Shown: in pieces, positions 26,282 through 36,199 of the stretch
How positions within the stretch are numbered: position 1 is the stretch's first letter
Layout of the letters: every line of letters starts with the position of its first letter
The notes under the pieces: generated by a model
The model's input: only the letters and a program-made list of their open reading frames with translations
The model's database searches: none
Told to the model about the DNA's origin: nothing
From: Acetobacter oryzoeni
GTDB lineage: Bacteria > Pseudomonadota > Alphaproteobacteria > Acetobacterales > Acetobacteraceae
Assembly: GCF_004014775.2 (NCBI RefSeq)
Contig: NZ_CP042808.1
Location: 1 to 64,000, forward strand
Length of the DNA: 64,000 nt
Direction of reading: 5' to 3'
Program-made: the position numbers and the translations under genes

Positions 26282-28181
26282 AAGTGTGCGGGCCGGTCTG
26301 ACCTCGGCCAAAGTCGTGAACCTTGATAGCGGTAAAGGTAAAAAAAGCAGCCAGCGTAAGCCCTCCGGCAAACGGGTAGAATCGCCTTGCGGCCAGTTTT
26401 TCTGCGATGCGCACGGTCTGTTCAAGAAAGCAGCGGATAGCAGCAAAACAGACATGATGCTGGCAGGGCCTCTTGAGGTTTTGGCAGAAACACGCGGGCC
26501 TGACGGTACGGGATGGGGGTTGTTGCTGGCGTGGCAGGATAGGGACAATCAACGTCATGAGCGGGCTTTTCCGCGCAGCTTGTTTTCGGGTGATTGTTCA
26601 GAATTACGCAGCCAGCTTGCAGACGGAGGCTTAACACTTGGAGCTGGCCCAGCCGCTAAAGCTGCTTTTGCTGCATTTCTATCAAGTATTTCCAGCACAG
26701 AACGGGCGCGGTCTGTTCCGCGTATTGGCTGGCATACCCTCAAAGGTGGCGCGGCTTACGTTCTGCCAGATGCCACATATGGCAACACATCAGAAAGGGT
26801 TGTGCTGCAAACAACAGACCCGGAAACAGACCTATTTGGCGTTGCGGGCACACCGGAAGAATGGAAACAGCACATAGGGTTTCTATGTCGTGGCAATTCG
26901 CGGTTAGTCTTGGCGGCATCTGCTGCGTTTGCAGCACCTTTGCTTGGCTTGTTAGGTTTGGAAGGCGGCGGCGTTTCGTTTTTCGGGGCATCGCGTGCTG
27001 GTAAATCTACCGCCTTGACGCTTGCTGCCAGCATATGCGGTGGCACGCCAGAAGCTGGTGCCAGAGGATATGTGCGGTCTTGGCGTAGTACCAGCAACGG
27101 TTTGGAAAGTGTTGCTCTTGCAAGCTGTGATGCCCTGTTGCCGTTGGATGAAATCGGGCAGCTAGACCCAAAAGAAATTGGCGATGTGGCCTATATGCTG
27201 AGCAACGGCCAAGGCAAAACAAGAGCTAGCCGCACAGGTGCAGCGCGTGCCGTAGCGCGGTGGCGTGTCCTGTTCCTGTCCACAGGCGAAACGACGCTGA
27301 GTGATGTGAACCGGGAAGCAGGCCGCGCAACCAAAGCAGGCATGGAAGTGCGCTATTGTGACGTACCAGCGGATGCCGGTGCCGGAATGGGGTTATTTGA
27401 AAACACCCATCATCTGGACAGTCCAGGGGAATTTGCAGACCATCTGGCAAATGCTTGCGGCCAGTTTTACGGCACGCCATTCCGCGCGTTCCTCACACAC
27501 TTAACAGAACGCATGACGCAGGAAGGCATACGCCCGTTACGTGAACGCCTGCTGGAACGTCTGGAAACAATAGCAACCGGATATCTGGTAAACTGGCCTA
27601 AATCCTCCGGACAGGTGCGCTCCGTTGCACGGCGCTTTGCCATGATCGCCATAGGCGGTGAGCTGGCAACTTCTTTCGGTCTGACCGGATGGGATACAGA
27701 CACAGCAGAAGTGCTGGTAGGGGTGTGCTTTGGTGATTGGTTGCGGGCACGTGGCACCTCCGGCCGGAGGGAAGATGAACAAGCCGTGCAGCAGCTACGG
27801 GATTTTATTGCCCGTAATGGCTCTGGCCGCTTTGCTGATTGGGTAGATAAAAACCCGGAGGAACTGCCAGACACATGGGATGAAGGTAAGCCCCCACCTG
27901 AGAGATACCGCATACAGAACCAAGCAGGCTGGCGGCGTTGGCTTAAAACACAGGATGGCCGTTGGGGATGGTGCTACATGCTCACATCGTCCGGTATGCG
28001 TGAAGCTCTGGCAGGGCTGAATATGAAAGATGCTACCAAGGTTCTGGTAGATCGGGGTGTGCTGATACCAGACACACAAGGCAAAACCTCACGCCCGGAA
28101 CGGCCACCGGGACAAGCTGGCCAGATTCGCCTTTATGTGGTGGCCGGTAATATTCTGGCTCTATCTGCTGGCAATGAGTGA
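26238..28181 (+). CDS. DUF927-domain replicative helicase
   Basis: About 647 residues. The DUF927 ATPase region has Walker A GASRAGKSTALTLAASICGG, Walker B-like ALLPLDEIGQLDPKEIGD, and arginine-finger-type FLSTGETTLSDV. Leading sequence is basic and Ser-rich; a C-terminal ~120-residue segment looks like a winged DNA-binding tail. DUF927 proteins replace DnaB-type helicases in many mobile elements and pair with Toprim primases. Start candidates are ATGs at 26223, 26238 and 26250, all inside the primase gene. A hairpin without a T-tract (28190-28209) follows the stop. Confidence 0.88.
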   Translation: MSSEMNQTQAITGRESVRAGLTSAKVVNLDSGKGKKSSQRKPSGKRVESPCGQFFCDAHGLFKKAADSSKTDMMLAGPLEVLAETRGPDGTGWGLLLAWQDRDNQRHERAFPRSLFSGDCSELRSQLADGGLTLGAGPAAKAAFAAFLSSISSTERARSVPRIGWHTLKGGAAYVLPDATYGNTSERVVLQTTDPETDLFGVAGTPEEWKQHIGFLCRGNSRLVLAASAAFAAPLLGLLGLEGGGVSFFGASRAGKSTALTLAASICGGTPEAGARGYVRSWRSTSNGLESVALASCDALLPLDEIGQLDPKEIGDVAYMLSNGQGKTRASRTGAARAVARWRVLFLSTGETTLSDVNREAGRATKAGMEVRYCDVPADAGAGMGLFENTHHLDSPGEFADHLANACGQFYGTPFRAFLTHLTERMTQEGIRPLRERLLERLETIATGYLVNWPKSSGQVRSVARRFAMIAIGGELATSFGLTGWDTDTAEVLVGVCFGDWLRARGTSGRREDEQAVQQLRDFIARNGSGRFADWVDKNPEELPDTWDEGKPPPERYRIQNQAGWRRWLKTQDGRWGWCYMLTSSGMREALAGLNMKDATKVLVDRGVLIPDTQGKTSRPERPPGQAGQIRLYVVAGNILALSAGNE

Positions 28182-28281
28182 ACACTAGCCGGAGGGTATG
28201 CGCCCTCCGACTCATTCGGACTGGGTTCATCCTCCTATAACGTCTTTTCTCTCGGTATGTGTTTCGTGCATGGCTTTCGGG

Positions 28282-28423
28282 TGTTCCAATAGGGCAAGGC
28301 CTATTGGAACAAATGGTGTGGAACACTTTTTGCCCACTTTTGTGTTCCAATAGGGTTGTTTTTTGTATTTTGGAACAATACCTATCTAGGGTCTAAACCC
28401 TATTGGAACACATTTAGGAACAC
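28282..28423. promoter_or_regulatory. res-like site for the adjacent resolvase
   Basis: Three blocks of TGTTCCAATAGG/TTGGAACA motifs lie directly upstream of the resolvase. Block I (28282-28311) is a 30-bp dyad with perfect 12-bp arms. Block II (28343-28377) is a 35-bp dyad with TGTTCCAA/TTGGAACA ends. Block III (28398-28423) has two GGAACA motifs in direct orientation. Sizes and order resemble sites I-II-III of Tn3-type res loci. Repressor operators for the resolvase gene are the alternative reading. Confidence 0.65.
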
Positions 28424-28429
28424 TCTCAC

Positions 28430-28999
28430 ATGAAAATCGGATACGCTCGCACCAGCACCACAGATCAGGTGGCCGGATTAGAAGCGCAGGCCCGTGACCT
28501 GTTAGCCAATGGGTGTGAGCGTATCTTTCGTGAGCAAATAAGCGGTAGCAGCACAGACCGGCCAGAATTAAGCGCGGCGCTCGATCACTTGCGGGCTGGT
28601 GATGTGCTTGTAGTGACCAAGCCAGACAGGCTGGCGCGTTCTACGGCTGACCTGTTGAGGCTGGTAGATGAGATCAAAACCAAAGGCTGCGGCCTGATTG
28701 TGCTTTCCATGAACGGCGTGACATTGGACACCACCAGCCCCACCAGCAAGATGATGCTCACTATGTTGGCTGCTGTAGCCGAATTTGAGCGGGACATTAT
28801 GAAAGAGCGCCAACGTGAGGGCATAGCCAAAGCTAAAGCCGAGGGACGCTATAAGGGACGCAAGCCAACAGCTCGTAGTCAGGCAGAACAGGTGCAGGCT
28901 CTTGCGGCTAACGGTATCAGCGCCACAGAGATAGCCAAGCGGTTAGGCATAGGCCGTACCTCCGTTTATCGTTGCCTTGCGGATGCGGCGGCATCGTAA
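28430..28999 (+). CDS. serine resolvase/invertase
   Basis: A 189-residue small serine recombinase. The catalytic Ser9 is in MKIGYARTST, and the arginine-rich active-site motif is in TKPDRLARSTADLLRLVDEI. The C-terminal helix-turn-helix, GISATEIAKRLGIGRTSVYRCL, covers residues 161-182. It likely resolves dimers or multimers of the excised, replicating element at the res-like site 10-150 bp upstream. It is the last gene before attR and is transcribed alone. Confidence 0.93.
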   Translation: MKIGYARTSTTDQVAGLEAQARDLLANGCERIFREQISGSSTDRPELSAALDHLRAGDVLVVTKPDRLARSTADLLRLVDEIKTKGCGLIVLSMNGVTLDTTSPTSKMMLTMLAAVAEFERDIMKERQREGIAKAKAEGRYKGRKPTARSQAEQVQALAANGISATEIAKRLGIGRTSVYRCLADAAAS

Positions 29000-29782
29000 G
29001 TGTGGTTGTGCCGCGGTGTGCGCGGGCAGCGCGCGGGTTTCTTTTCCGATTTTTGAGCATTTTTAGCCCAAAACGGCTCTAGCCATGCGCTCACAACATA
29101 ACAAAAACAGCCCATTTTGAGGGTGTCCAAAACAAGAACACCACGATGGATATTCGTGTTATTGCGTGCATATTGGCAGAAAACTGCTAATGTTTGCTTT
29201 ATGTTTGTTACACCTGTTACACCTCATTTTAAAAGGTGTAACAGCGTGGTGTATCGTATTTTCCATTATAAATCATATACTTAACTGACTTGTTACACCT
29301 GTTACACCTGTTACACCGCATTTTGGTAAGGGGTGGAGTAAGAGGCAGGTGTAGCAGTTCCGGGTGCATGCAAAAAACGCATACCTACGGTAGCCGCCTG
29401 ATAGGGGGGTAGGTAAATCTTTACAGGCAGATAGGCGGCGTAACCGCACCAGTCTCACGCGCAGATTTTCGATACATTTTTTGAAAAAAATCAAAGAAAT
29501 CAAAAAAAGGGCGATCAATATGAGCAAAAGCAGCCCCAAATGCACAAAAAATGGCAGAAAACTGCGAAAAAACACCAATAAGGGGTGGGGGGTCAAAAAT
29601 CTCTAGCGCCCATGAGCACCTGAACCGCGCCATGGGCAAATTTTTGCACCCGCGAAATTGCAGCAAAAAGATACGCGGATGGTCGGGAGGGCCAAAGGAT
29701 GGTGGGGGCGGTCATGGTTTTGAGAGCTGGAAACAATCAGCGGCGGGAAAAAGCCTCTCCCATGCCAGCATGAAGCTAGCTG
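29000..29782. other. non-coding right end of the element
   Basis: The 780 bp after the resolvase stop contain no convincing gene. From left: a GC-rich stretch (29010-29040), AT-rich DNA, the right iteron cluster (29206-29317), then G/A-rich sequence with A-runs at 29460-29590. Two overlapping open frames of about 100 codons, one on each strand, run through the iterons or arm repeat and lack family resemblance. Taken together, the stretch looks like a replication/recombination control region. Confidence 0.6.
29206..29317. repeat. right iteron cluster, six TGTTACACC 9-mers
   Basis: Two head-to-tail TGTTACACC units (29206-29223), one inverted copy (29235-29243) and three head-to-tail units (29291-29317), all exact with a 9-bp period. 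The spacer between them is AT-rich, suitable for strand opening. It mirrors the cluster at 18751-18879. When the element is circular the two clusters would lie about 0.9 kb apart across the joined att site. Confidence 0.72.
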
Positions 29783-29812
29783 TTTCAAATGACTCCGGAT
29801 TGACTCCGGAAA
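29783..29812. repeat. 30-bp direct repeat, right copy (probable integrase arm site)
   Basis: Exact copy of 18670-18699, same orientation, with the internal tandem GACTCCGGA pair. It lies 55 bp inside the attR core. See the left copy. Confidence 0.6.
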
Positions 29813-29867
29813 GTCAGGCTGCCCATTCAGCCTAACACCTCAAAACCACCAAAAACCTAGGAAAAGC

Positions 29868-29944
<77 letters not shown>

Positions 29945-30013
29945 TTACAGCATATAACTGCTGAAGTGAGGCAGTTTTTACCACCTCTACGTTCCTAAGA
30001 CAAGCCAGAAAAT

Positions 30014-30937
30014 TTAGGTTTTTAACATGGCAAGCACAGCATCAAGTTGATCCAGGCTTTTGTAATGAATTTGCAGAGACCCGCCTTTGCGCCCATCAAA
30101 ATGAACCTGAACCTTAAGCCCTAAACGCGTCCCCAAATCTCGTTCCAAAGCAGAAATTTCCGGATCCTTCAGAACTTTAGGTTCTTTGGTTTCTACTTTT
30201 GTATTTTTTGCCTGTTCAAGAGCCTTCTGAACCAAAGCCTCCGTTTGGCGGACAGACAACCCTTTAGAAATAACCTCTGCAGCTGCCTGTATAGGGTCTG
30301 GGTGCGCCAGCAACGCACGTGCATGCCCGGCAGAAAGAGTTCCCTTTTTAAGCTCTTGCCGCACCACATCAGGCAAACGCAACAAACGCAGTGTATTGGC
30401 AACATGCGGGCGAGACTTGCCTATAGCTTTTGCCAGTTCATCCTGGGTTAAGCTATATTCTTCCATCAACCGACTAAAACCTTCAGCTTCTTCAACCGGG
30501 TTTAGATCTGCACGCTGAAGGTTTTCAACCAGAGCAGCTGCCATGGCATCTGCTTCTGACAGGTTTCTTACATGCACAGGCACTTCATGGCACTGCGCCA
30601 ACTGCGCAGCACGCCAGCGGCGTTCCCCCGCAATAATCTGGTAATGCCCGGCTTTATTTGGGTCTGGTCTTACCAGAATAGGCTGAAGAATACCCCGCTC
30701 GCGAATGGATTCAGCAAGCTCCTGTAAAGCTTCTGGTTCCATATCCTGCCGCGGCTGAAATGGACCTGGCGCCAAAACCTCAACCGGCAATGAACTGGCT
30801 GTAGGTGCAGCCTTGCTAGCCGATTTATTGGTGGAAGATGCAGGCTCATCTACAGGAGCAGCATCACCCAACAGAGCAGCCAGCCCACGACCAAGCTTGG
30901 GACGTGCGGAGGATTTACGTGACGACTGACCACTCAT
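30014..30937 (-). CDS. parB: chromosome-partitioning protein ParB
   Basis: A 307-residue CTPase/DNA-binding clamp that loads at parS and spreads, guiding ParA-driven segregation. A low-complexity Ser/Ala linker (about 30-50) precedes the ParB/Srx domain with [17 protein letters not shown], the CTP-binding [12 protein letters not shown] motif and [18 protein letters not shown]. The helix-turn-helix [24 protein letters not shown] binds parS. The C-terminal dimerisation domain ends at the stop. The ATG overlaps the parA stop (4 bp). Two perfect parS sites lie 1.3 and 3.7 kb upstream. It abuts tRNA-Lys and the integrated element. Confidence 0.97.
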   Translation of the reverse strand: MSGQSSRKSSARPKLGRGLAALLGDAAPVDEPASSTNKSASKAAPTASSLPVEVLAPGPFQPRQDMEPEALQELAESIRERGILQPILVRPDPNKAGHYQIIAGERRWRAAQLAQCHEVPVHVRNLSEADAMAAALVENLQRADLNPVEEAEGFSRLMEEYSLTQDELAKAIGKSRPHVANTLRLLRLPDVVRQELKKGTLSAGHARALLAHPDPIQAAAEVISKGLSVRQTEALVQKALEQAKNTKVETKEPKVLKDPEISALERDLGTRLGLKVQVHFDGRKGGSLQIHYKSLDQLDAVLAMLKT

Positions 30938-31731
30938 GATGCCGATGTCCTCTTCATGACTTCTGCTGCCAATGCCTGATAAGCGGTTGTTCCGCTTGCT
31001 CTGGAATCATACAGCATAACAGGCTGACCGTGGCTCTGGGCTTCTGAAATACGGATATTACGTGGGATAACCGTTTCCAGAACATCTTTACCAAAGAAGC
31101 TTCGTGCATCTGCTGCCACAAGTTCAGACAGATTATTCCGTCTGTCATACATGGTCAGCACAATGCCGGCCATTTTCAGCTCTGGGTTCAGGTTTTTCTG
31201 CACACGCCCGATTGTCTTCACCAGATGGCCCAAGCCTTCCAAAGCAAAGAACTCACACTGTAGTGGAGCCAGCACACCATCTGCAGCCACAAAAGAATTC
31301 AATGTCAGCAACCCCAAGCTTGGGGGACAATCTATAATCACAAAATCTACGGTCTCACGCAAAGGCTCTAGTGCTGTGCGTAATCTGGTTTCTCGGTGTT
31401 CTGCATCTACCAGTTCAATTTCAGCCCCTACCAGCTCTGTATTGGCGGCAATGACTGAAAGATTTTCAATTTCGGTCGGCTGCAAAAGGTCTTCTGCGGC
31501 TTTTTCATGCATGAGAAGCGCGTAAGAACCACCTTTGCGGGAATCATAATCAACCCCCAACCCCGTTGAAGCATTCCCCTGAGGGTCCATATCCAGAAGT
31601 ACAACTTTAGCACCATCAGCCGCCAGAGATGCTGCCAGATTAATGGCTGTAGTGGTTTTGCCTACGCCGCCTTTCTGGTTTGCAACAGCAAAAACGTGGC
31701 AGGCTTTCCCGCTTTTCTTAACCTTAGACAC
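30934..31731 (-). CDS. parA: chromosome-partitioning ATPase ParA (Soj)
   Basis: A 265-residue P-loop ATPase of the ParA/MinD family that forms ATP-dependent dimers on DNA and moves ParB-parS complexes. Deviant Walker [17 protein letters not shown] begins near residue 18; Walker A' [15 protein letters not shown] is near 45; Walker [16 protein letters not shown] is near 131. The start is a GTG overlapping the last codons of rsmG by 8 bp. It belongs to the mnmG-rsmG-parA-parB unit. Confidence 0.97.
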   Translation of the reverse strand: MSKVKKSGKACHVFAVANQKGGVGKTTTAINLAASLAADGAKVVLLDMDPQGNASTGLGVDYDSRKGGSYALLMHEKAAEDLLQPTEIENLSVIAANTELVGAEIELVDAEHRETRLRTALEPLRETVDFVIIDCPPSLGLLTLNSFVAADGVLAPLQCEFFALEGLGHLVKTIGRVQKNLNPELKMAGIVLTMYDRRNNLSELVAADARSFFGKDVLETVIPRNIRISEAQSHGQPVMLYDSRASGTTAYQALAAEVMKRTSAS

Positions 31732-32320
31732 GATTAAAATTTCTCACTTCCAGAATCATACCATCAGAACTTGTCTGGCTTGGATATGTTCGAACATCCA
31801 TTTTCCAGACCAACTCCGCTTCTTGGATTTCCTGCACAGCCTGTTGCCCCTTAAGAAAAACAGCTTTTCCTTCTGGCTGTAACAGCGGATGTGCCCACTC
31901 CAAAAGTTTCACCAAGGGGGCCAAAGCCCGCGCCGTTACTACAGGTGCGGGCTGAACTTTTACACTTTCAAGCCTGCATGGCAAAACTTCCAAATCCGTT
32001 TGGGTAAGCCGTGCAGCCTCACGCAAAAAAGCCGCCTTTCTTTGGTCCGATTCAATTAAAACCCCGGGTATTCCGGTTGCTATCCCCACCACAACGGCAG
32101 GAAAGCCTCCCCCAGAGCCCATATCAATAAATCGGCTCTGGCCTTGTATCAAAGGAACAAGCTGAAGACTATCCAGAACATGCCTGCTCCAGACATTCCC
32201 AATATCCTTAGAAGAAACAAGGTTGATACGAGGGTTCCACTTTTCCAGAAGGCTTACAAATGCAGAAAGCTTTTCTTCTGTTTCACGTGAAACATGAACA
32301 CCCTCAGGCCACTTGTGCAT
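31724..32320 (-). CDS. rsmG: 16S rRNA (guanine-N7)-methyltransferase RsmG
   Basis: A 198-residue SAM-dependent enzyme that methylates G527 of 16S rRNA. The GidB fold is seen in [25 protein letters not shown], the SAM-binding loop [18 protein letters not shown] near 66, and [16 protein letters not shown] near 130. It overlaps mnmG by 17 bp and parA by 8 bp. The N-terminal codons for HVSRETE contain a perfect parS site, so this coding sequence doubles as a partition site. Confidence 0.96.
   Translation of the reverse strand: MHKWPEGVHVSRETEEKLSAFVSLLEKWNPRINLVSSKDIGNVWSRHVLDSLQLVPLIQGQSRFIDMGSGGGFPAVVVGIATGIPGVLIESDQRKAAFLREAARLTQTDLEVLPCRLESVKVQPAPVVTARALAPLVKLLEWAHPLLQPEGKAVFLKGQQAVQEIQEAELVWKMDVRTYPSQTSSDGMILEVRNFNRV
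32279..32294. promoter_or_regulatory. parS site inside rsmG
   Basis: A perfect 16-bp palindrome, TGTTTCACGTGAAACA, the canonical ParB-binding sequence. It lies within the first 15 codons of rsmG. Confidence 0.95.
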
Positions 32321-34184
32321 GGTGCTGCCCTTTCTTGAGGTAAGCCAGAACAGCCATAAGGGCAGAAGGCGTTATGCCCGGTATGCGTTGTGCGGCACCA
32401 AAGTTTTCAGGCCGTGCCTGCTCTAGCCTTTCCTGCATTTCAGCACTCAGGCCACCTATTTTTCTGAAGTCCATATCCTGAGGAAAACGAATTTCAGTTT
32501 CCGCCTCAAGCTGTTTGATCTCACGCTTTTGCCGAACCAGATAACCGCTATAGCGTGCTTCTGTTCTCACATAGTTACGTGCACGCTCGGAATACTCCTG
32601 CACCCAAGGCGCTAAAGATTCTATGGCATCTTCATGAGCCGCCTGCCCCATTATCTCCAGCAGGTTCCGGCGGCGGCCATCTTGAGCCACTTTAATACCA
32701 GCTTGAGCAAGCGCCTGTGGGGGCCAGCTTTCTGATTCTGCTTTTTGGGTCAACTGGTCTATCTCGTGCATATCCCGCTCAAAGACTGCACGCCTTTCCG
32801 CGCCTATGCACCCCCACTCCAATCCCATGGGAGTTAAACGCACATCCGCATTATCGGCCCGCAATGTCAGACGGTATTCAGCGCGTGATGTAAACATACG
32901 GTAGGGTTCGCTCACCCCTTGCGTCGTTAAATCATCAATCATAACGCCCAAATAAGCTTTACCACGATCAAGGCTGACAGCTTGCTGCCCTCCTGCCCTT
33001 CTTGCTGCATTTACACCAGCAAGAAGACCTTGTGCTCCAGCCTCTTCATAACCCGTGGTGCCATTAATCTGGCCGGCCAAGAATAAATTAGGACACTTTT
33101 TAAGCTCTAAAGAAACCGTCAATTCACGTGGATCAACATAATCATATTCTACAGCGTAGCCATATTGCGCAATAACAGCCTTCTCCAAACCAGGAATGGA
33201 GTGGATCATGGCATCCTGCACATCTGCTGGCAGGCTGGTAGAAATACCATTGGGATAAACCAGATCTCCCCCTTCGTGTTCAGGAAGAGCTTCTGGTTCT
33301 AGAAAAATCTGATGCCCTGTTTTTTCAGAAAACCGCACAACCTTATCTTCAATAGACGGGCAATACCGTGGGCCTCGGCCCGAAATGGCCCCGCCATATA
33401 CGGCTGAAAGATGTAAATGCTCTCTGATAATATCGTGGGTTTTTGGAACTGTTGCCGTTATGCCACACACCATCTGTGGGTTTGTGATGATTTCCGTTAG
33501 TCGGCTAAACGGCTCAGGGGATGCGTCCCCCCTATCAACAGCAAGCGATGCCCAATCAATCGTATCACGCTTGAGGCGTGCCGGGGTTCCTGTTTTTAAA
33601 CGCGCAATGCGCAGGCCAAGATTTTTTAACCGCGACGCCAATGCAACCGAAGGTTGTTCTCCAATTCGTCCTGCTGGTTGGCTTTTATGCCCGATATGAA
33701 TAACTCCATCCAGGAACGTACCTGTGGTTAACACAACAGCGCCAGCAGCCCATTGGCGTCCATCTTCACAAGCAACACCAGCAACACGGTTTTGATCATC
33801 ACAAATCAAATCCGTTACAGCGCCTTCCTCAATATCCAGCCCTTCTGTGTTTGCCAGAATATCCTGCACAGCCTGACGATATAAAAGACGATCTGCCTGA
33901 GCTCTGGGCCCCTGCACCGCTGGCCCCTTAGACCGATTGAGTAATTTAAAATGAATGCCGGCGCGATCTGCAGCACGCGCCATAACGCCATCCAGCGCAT
34001 CAATTTCACGCACCAAGTGCCCTTTCCCAATACCGCCTATGGCAGGGTTACAGGACATAGCGCCAACTGTATTTTTATGGTGCGTCAACAAAAGCGTTTT
34101 GGCACCACAACGCGCAGCAGCGGCAGCTGCCTCACATCCAGCGTGGCCACCTCCTACTACAATAACATCGTAAGCCTTGTTCAT
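32304..34184 (-). CDS. mnmG: tRNA uridine-5-carboxymethylaminomethyl enzyme MnmG (GidA)
   Basis: A 626-residue FAD protein that, with MnmE, installs cmnm5 at U34 of certain tRNAs. The FAD-binding motif [21 protein letters not shown] is at the N-terminus. The family signature [22 protein letters not shown] is near 48-70, with [17 protein letters not shown] in the middle and [17 protein letters not shown] near 375. The C-terminal helical domain binds MnmE. I start at the ATG at 34184, which follows AGGAAGGGCAGG; a GTG 18 bp upstream is possible. It sits 21 bp after mnmE and overlaps rsmG. Confidence 0.96.
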   Translation of the reverse strand: MNKAYDVIVVGGGHAGCEAAAAAARCGAKTLLLTHHKNTVGAMSCNPAIGGIGKGHLVREIDALDGVMARAADRAGIHFKLLNRSKGPAVQGPRAQADRLLYRQAVQDILANTEGLDIEEGAVTDLICDDQNRVAGVACEDGRQWAAGAVVLTTGTFLDGVIHIGHKSQPAGRIGEQPSVALASRLKNLGLRIARLKTGTPARLKRDTIDWASLAVDRGDASPEPFSRLTEIITNPQMVCGITATVPKTHDIIREHLHLSAVYGGAISGRGPRYCPSIEDKVVRFSEKTGHQIFLEPEALPEHEGGDLVYPNGISTSLPADVQDAMIHSIPGLEKAVIAQYGYAVEYDYVDPRELTVSLELKKCPNLFLAGQINGTTGYEEAGAQGLLAGVNAARRAGGQQAVSLDRGKAYLGVMIDDLTTQGVSEPYRMFTSRAEYRLTLRADNADVRLTPMGLEWGCIGAERRAVFERDMHEIDQLTQKAESESWPPQALAQAGIKVAQDGRRRNLLEIMGQAAHEDAIESLAPWVQEYSERARNYVRTEARYSGYLVRQKREIKQLEAETEIRFPQDMDFRKIGGLSAEMQERLEQARPENFGAAQRIPGITPSALMAVLAYLKKGQHHAQVA

Positions 34185-34205
34185 TGCCTGCCCTTCCTGC
34201 ACACC

Positions 34206-35537
34206 TTACTTTCCAATACAAAATTGGCCGAATATCGTATCCAGCAGATCTTCCACACCAACATGGCCCGTTAGCCGCCCCAAGGCCCGCATAGCTAACC
34301 GCAACTCTTCACCACGCAGTTCTGGCCAATCCTGCTGCCATGCCGCCTGAAGGCATTGTGCAGCCTCCTGCACACCGGCCTTATGCCGTGCACGTGTAAG
34401 AAGCGGCGCCCCGGATGTAGAGGCTGCTGTAAGCTCCTCAACTTTCCTTTTCAGGAAAGCATACAATTCCGGGAGCCCAATTCCTGTTTTTAAACTGATT
34501 GCAAGAACAGGCTTGTCCTGAATGTTTTTTGGAATTTCTCCAATATCAGCCTTATTGCCTATCAAAACAGCACCAGGAAATACATCATCAGGAGGTTCAT
34601 TCGCCGGGAACATCTGTAACACACAGTCTGCCTGTTTCACGTGAAACAATGCGCGCCGCACACCTTCAGCTTCAATCTCATCATCTGTTTCTCGCAGCCC
34701 GGCAGTATCAACAAACGTTACTTTTATGCCAGCAAGAATGCAGGCTACTTCCAAGGCATCACGCGTTGTGCCTGCCTTGGAAGACACAATAGCTGTGTCC
34801 CTACCCGTAAGCCAATTTAACAAACTGCTTTTGCCTGCGTTTGGCGGGCCTATAATAGCAAACACAACCCCTTGCCGTATCCGCTCACCGTGCTCACCAT
34901 CAGCAATATGTTGTTGCATTTCAGACTGCAGTTTTTGAATTTCCTGATTGATTCCGTCTTCCACTTCAGGCGGTAAATCTTCATCTGGGAAATCTATAAG
35001 GGCTTCCTGAAAAGCAAGAATCTTTTTGAGGCGCTCAGACCAACCTGAATACAAGTGGCTTAATGCACCATCAGCTTGCGCCAAGGCCAGCTTTCTTTGC
35101 CCGTCAGTTTCAGCGGCAACCAGATCGGCAATACCTTCGGCTTCAACCAGATCCATACGGCCATTTACAAACGCACGCCGTGTAAACTCACCTGGTTCTG
35201 CAGGACGTGCCCCCGCATTCACCAACGCTTCGGAAACAGCACGAATAATAGCAGGCCCTGCATGCAGATGCAGTTCAAACCCATCTTCCCCCGTATAACT
35301 TCGCGGTCCGGGAAACCAAAGAACCAACGCCTCATCCAGCAAATCATCTTGAGCAGAAGCATTGTTCCAGATTTTACAAAGAACAGCCTTACGCGCGTCT
35401 GGCACTTTGCCGCAAACCTGCAAAAGAATGTCTCGGCTGCCTGCTCCACTCACACGTAAAACGGCTATTGCCGCACGCTCTATTCCTGTTGAAAGCGCAA
35501 AGATTGTATCTTCAGCCTGATACCCCAACGCGGCCAT
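34206..35537 (-). CDS. mnmE: tRNA modification GTPase MnmE (TrmE)
   Basis: A 443-residue GTPase partner of MnmG. The N-terminal tetrahydrofolate-binding domain has SGAGSRDIL and [25 protein letters not shown] near 120. The G domain is inserted in a helical domain: G1 [16 protein letters not shown] near 231, G3 [13 protein letters not shown] near 278 and G4 NKAD near 336. The C-terminal CIGK, whose Cys is needed for modification, is intact. A perfect parS site lies within the G domain coding sequence (LFHVKQ). First gene of mnmE-mnmG-rsmG-parA-parB. Confidence 0.97.
   Translation of the reverse strand: MAALGYQAEDTIFALSTGIERAAIAVLRVSGAGSRDILLQVCGKVPDARKAVLCKIWNNASAQDDLLDEALVLWFPGPRSYTGEDGFELHLHAGPAIIRAVSEALVNAGARPAEPGEFTRRAFVNGRMDLVEAEGIADLVAAETDGQRKLALAQADGALSHLYSGWSERLKKILAFQEALIDFPDEDLPPEVEDGINQEIQKLQSEMQQHIADGEHGERIRQGVVFAIIGPPNAGKSSLLNWLTGRDTAIVSSKAGTTRDALEVACILAGIKVTFVDTAGLRETDDEIEAEGVRRALFHVKQADCVLQMFPANEPPDDVFPGAVLIGNKADIGEIPKNIQDKPVLAISLKTGIGLPELYAFLKRKVEELTAASTSGAPLLTRARHKAGVQEAAQCLQAAWQQDWPELRGEELRLAMRALGRLTGHVGVEDLLDTIFGQFCIGK
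34633..34648. promoter_or_regulatory. parS site inside mnmE
   Basis: A second perfect TGTTTCACGTGAAACA palindrome, embedded in the mnmE G-domain codons, 2.35 kb from the first. Confidence 0.95.
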
Positions 35538-35687
35538 CCTTCCCGTTATCGTATGCCTGTTTCTTCTTGCTGCTTCTAATGCAGTTTTTCATGCAAACGT
35601 AGGGTTAAAAAATGATAGCCTCCCCCTTGCCCTTATCCGGTTTACAGAACACCAAAAGATTTTGAACAAAAGTAAGGTTATTTTTTC

Positions 35688-36152
35688 ATGCCCCAACTTT
35701 CGCTGCACTCCCCTTTAGGGCCAATAACTCTATCTGAGGAAGACGGAAAAATTATCTCTCTAGATTGGGGATGGGGCCGAGATCAAACCGAAACGCCCCT
35801 ACTCTGTCGGGCGCGGGAATGGTTGGATAATTGGTTTGATGATCCTCAGGCCGTAGGTGCTTTCCCGTTTCCGCTAGATCCATATGGAACAGCTTATCAG
35901 AAGAAAATTTGGGTGGCATTGCAGGAAATCCCTGTAGGCGAAACCACCACATACGGAGAACTCGCCAAAAAAATTGGAGGCAGCCCTCAGTCTGTTGGAC
36001 AGGCTGTCGGGAGAAATCCAATTCCTATTCTCATCCCCTGCCATCGCGTTATGGGGACTTCCAACCTTGGAGGATATTCTGGCGATGGTGGTGTGGATGA
36101 TAAGGCGTGGCTGCTCCGCCTAGAGGGTGCCAACTTTCCACGCCACGCCTAA
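35688..36152 (+). CDS. ogt: methylated-DNA--protein-cysteine methyltransferase
   Basis: A 154-residue suicide DNA-repair protein that transfers alkyl groups from O6-alkylguanine to its own Cys. The active site PCHRVMG is near residue 118, and the upstream helix-turn-helix, VGETTTYGELAKKIGGSPQSVGQAVGRNP, is typical; the short length fits Ogt rather than Ada. It is divergent from mnmE. The 150-bp gap between them likely holds both promoters. Confidence 0.93.
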   Translation: MPQLSLHSPLGPITLSEEDGKIISLDWGWGRDQTETPLLCRAREWLDNWFDDPQAVGAFPFPLDPYGTAYQKKIWVALQEIPVGETTTYGELAKKIGGSPQSVGQAVGRNPIPILIPCHRVMGTSNLGGYSGDGGVDDKAWLLRLEGANFPRHA

Positions 36153-36199
36153 ACTATTCTGATACGGATTCTCGCGTTACAGCGCTCAGCTTCTGTTAC

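Noticed and set aside
28190..28209. CGGAGGG/CCCTCCG hairpin after the helicase gene as terminator
   Set aside because: No T-tract follows, so only a possible mRNA 3' hairpin; not listed separately.
29273..29596. Minus-strand 107-codon open frame with a hydrophobic N-terminus
   Set aside because: It runs through three tandem iterons (read as a GVTGVTGVT string) and has no ribosome site or family match; treated as non-coding.
29551..29835. Plus-strand 94-codon open frame at the right end of the element
   Set aside because: It spans the 30-bp arm repeat and low-complexity G/A-rich DNA; no homology or ribosome site.
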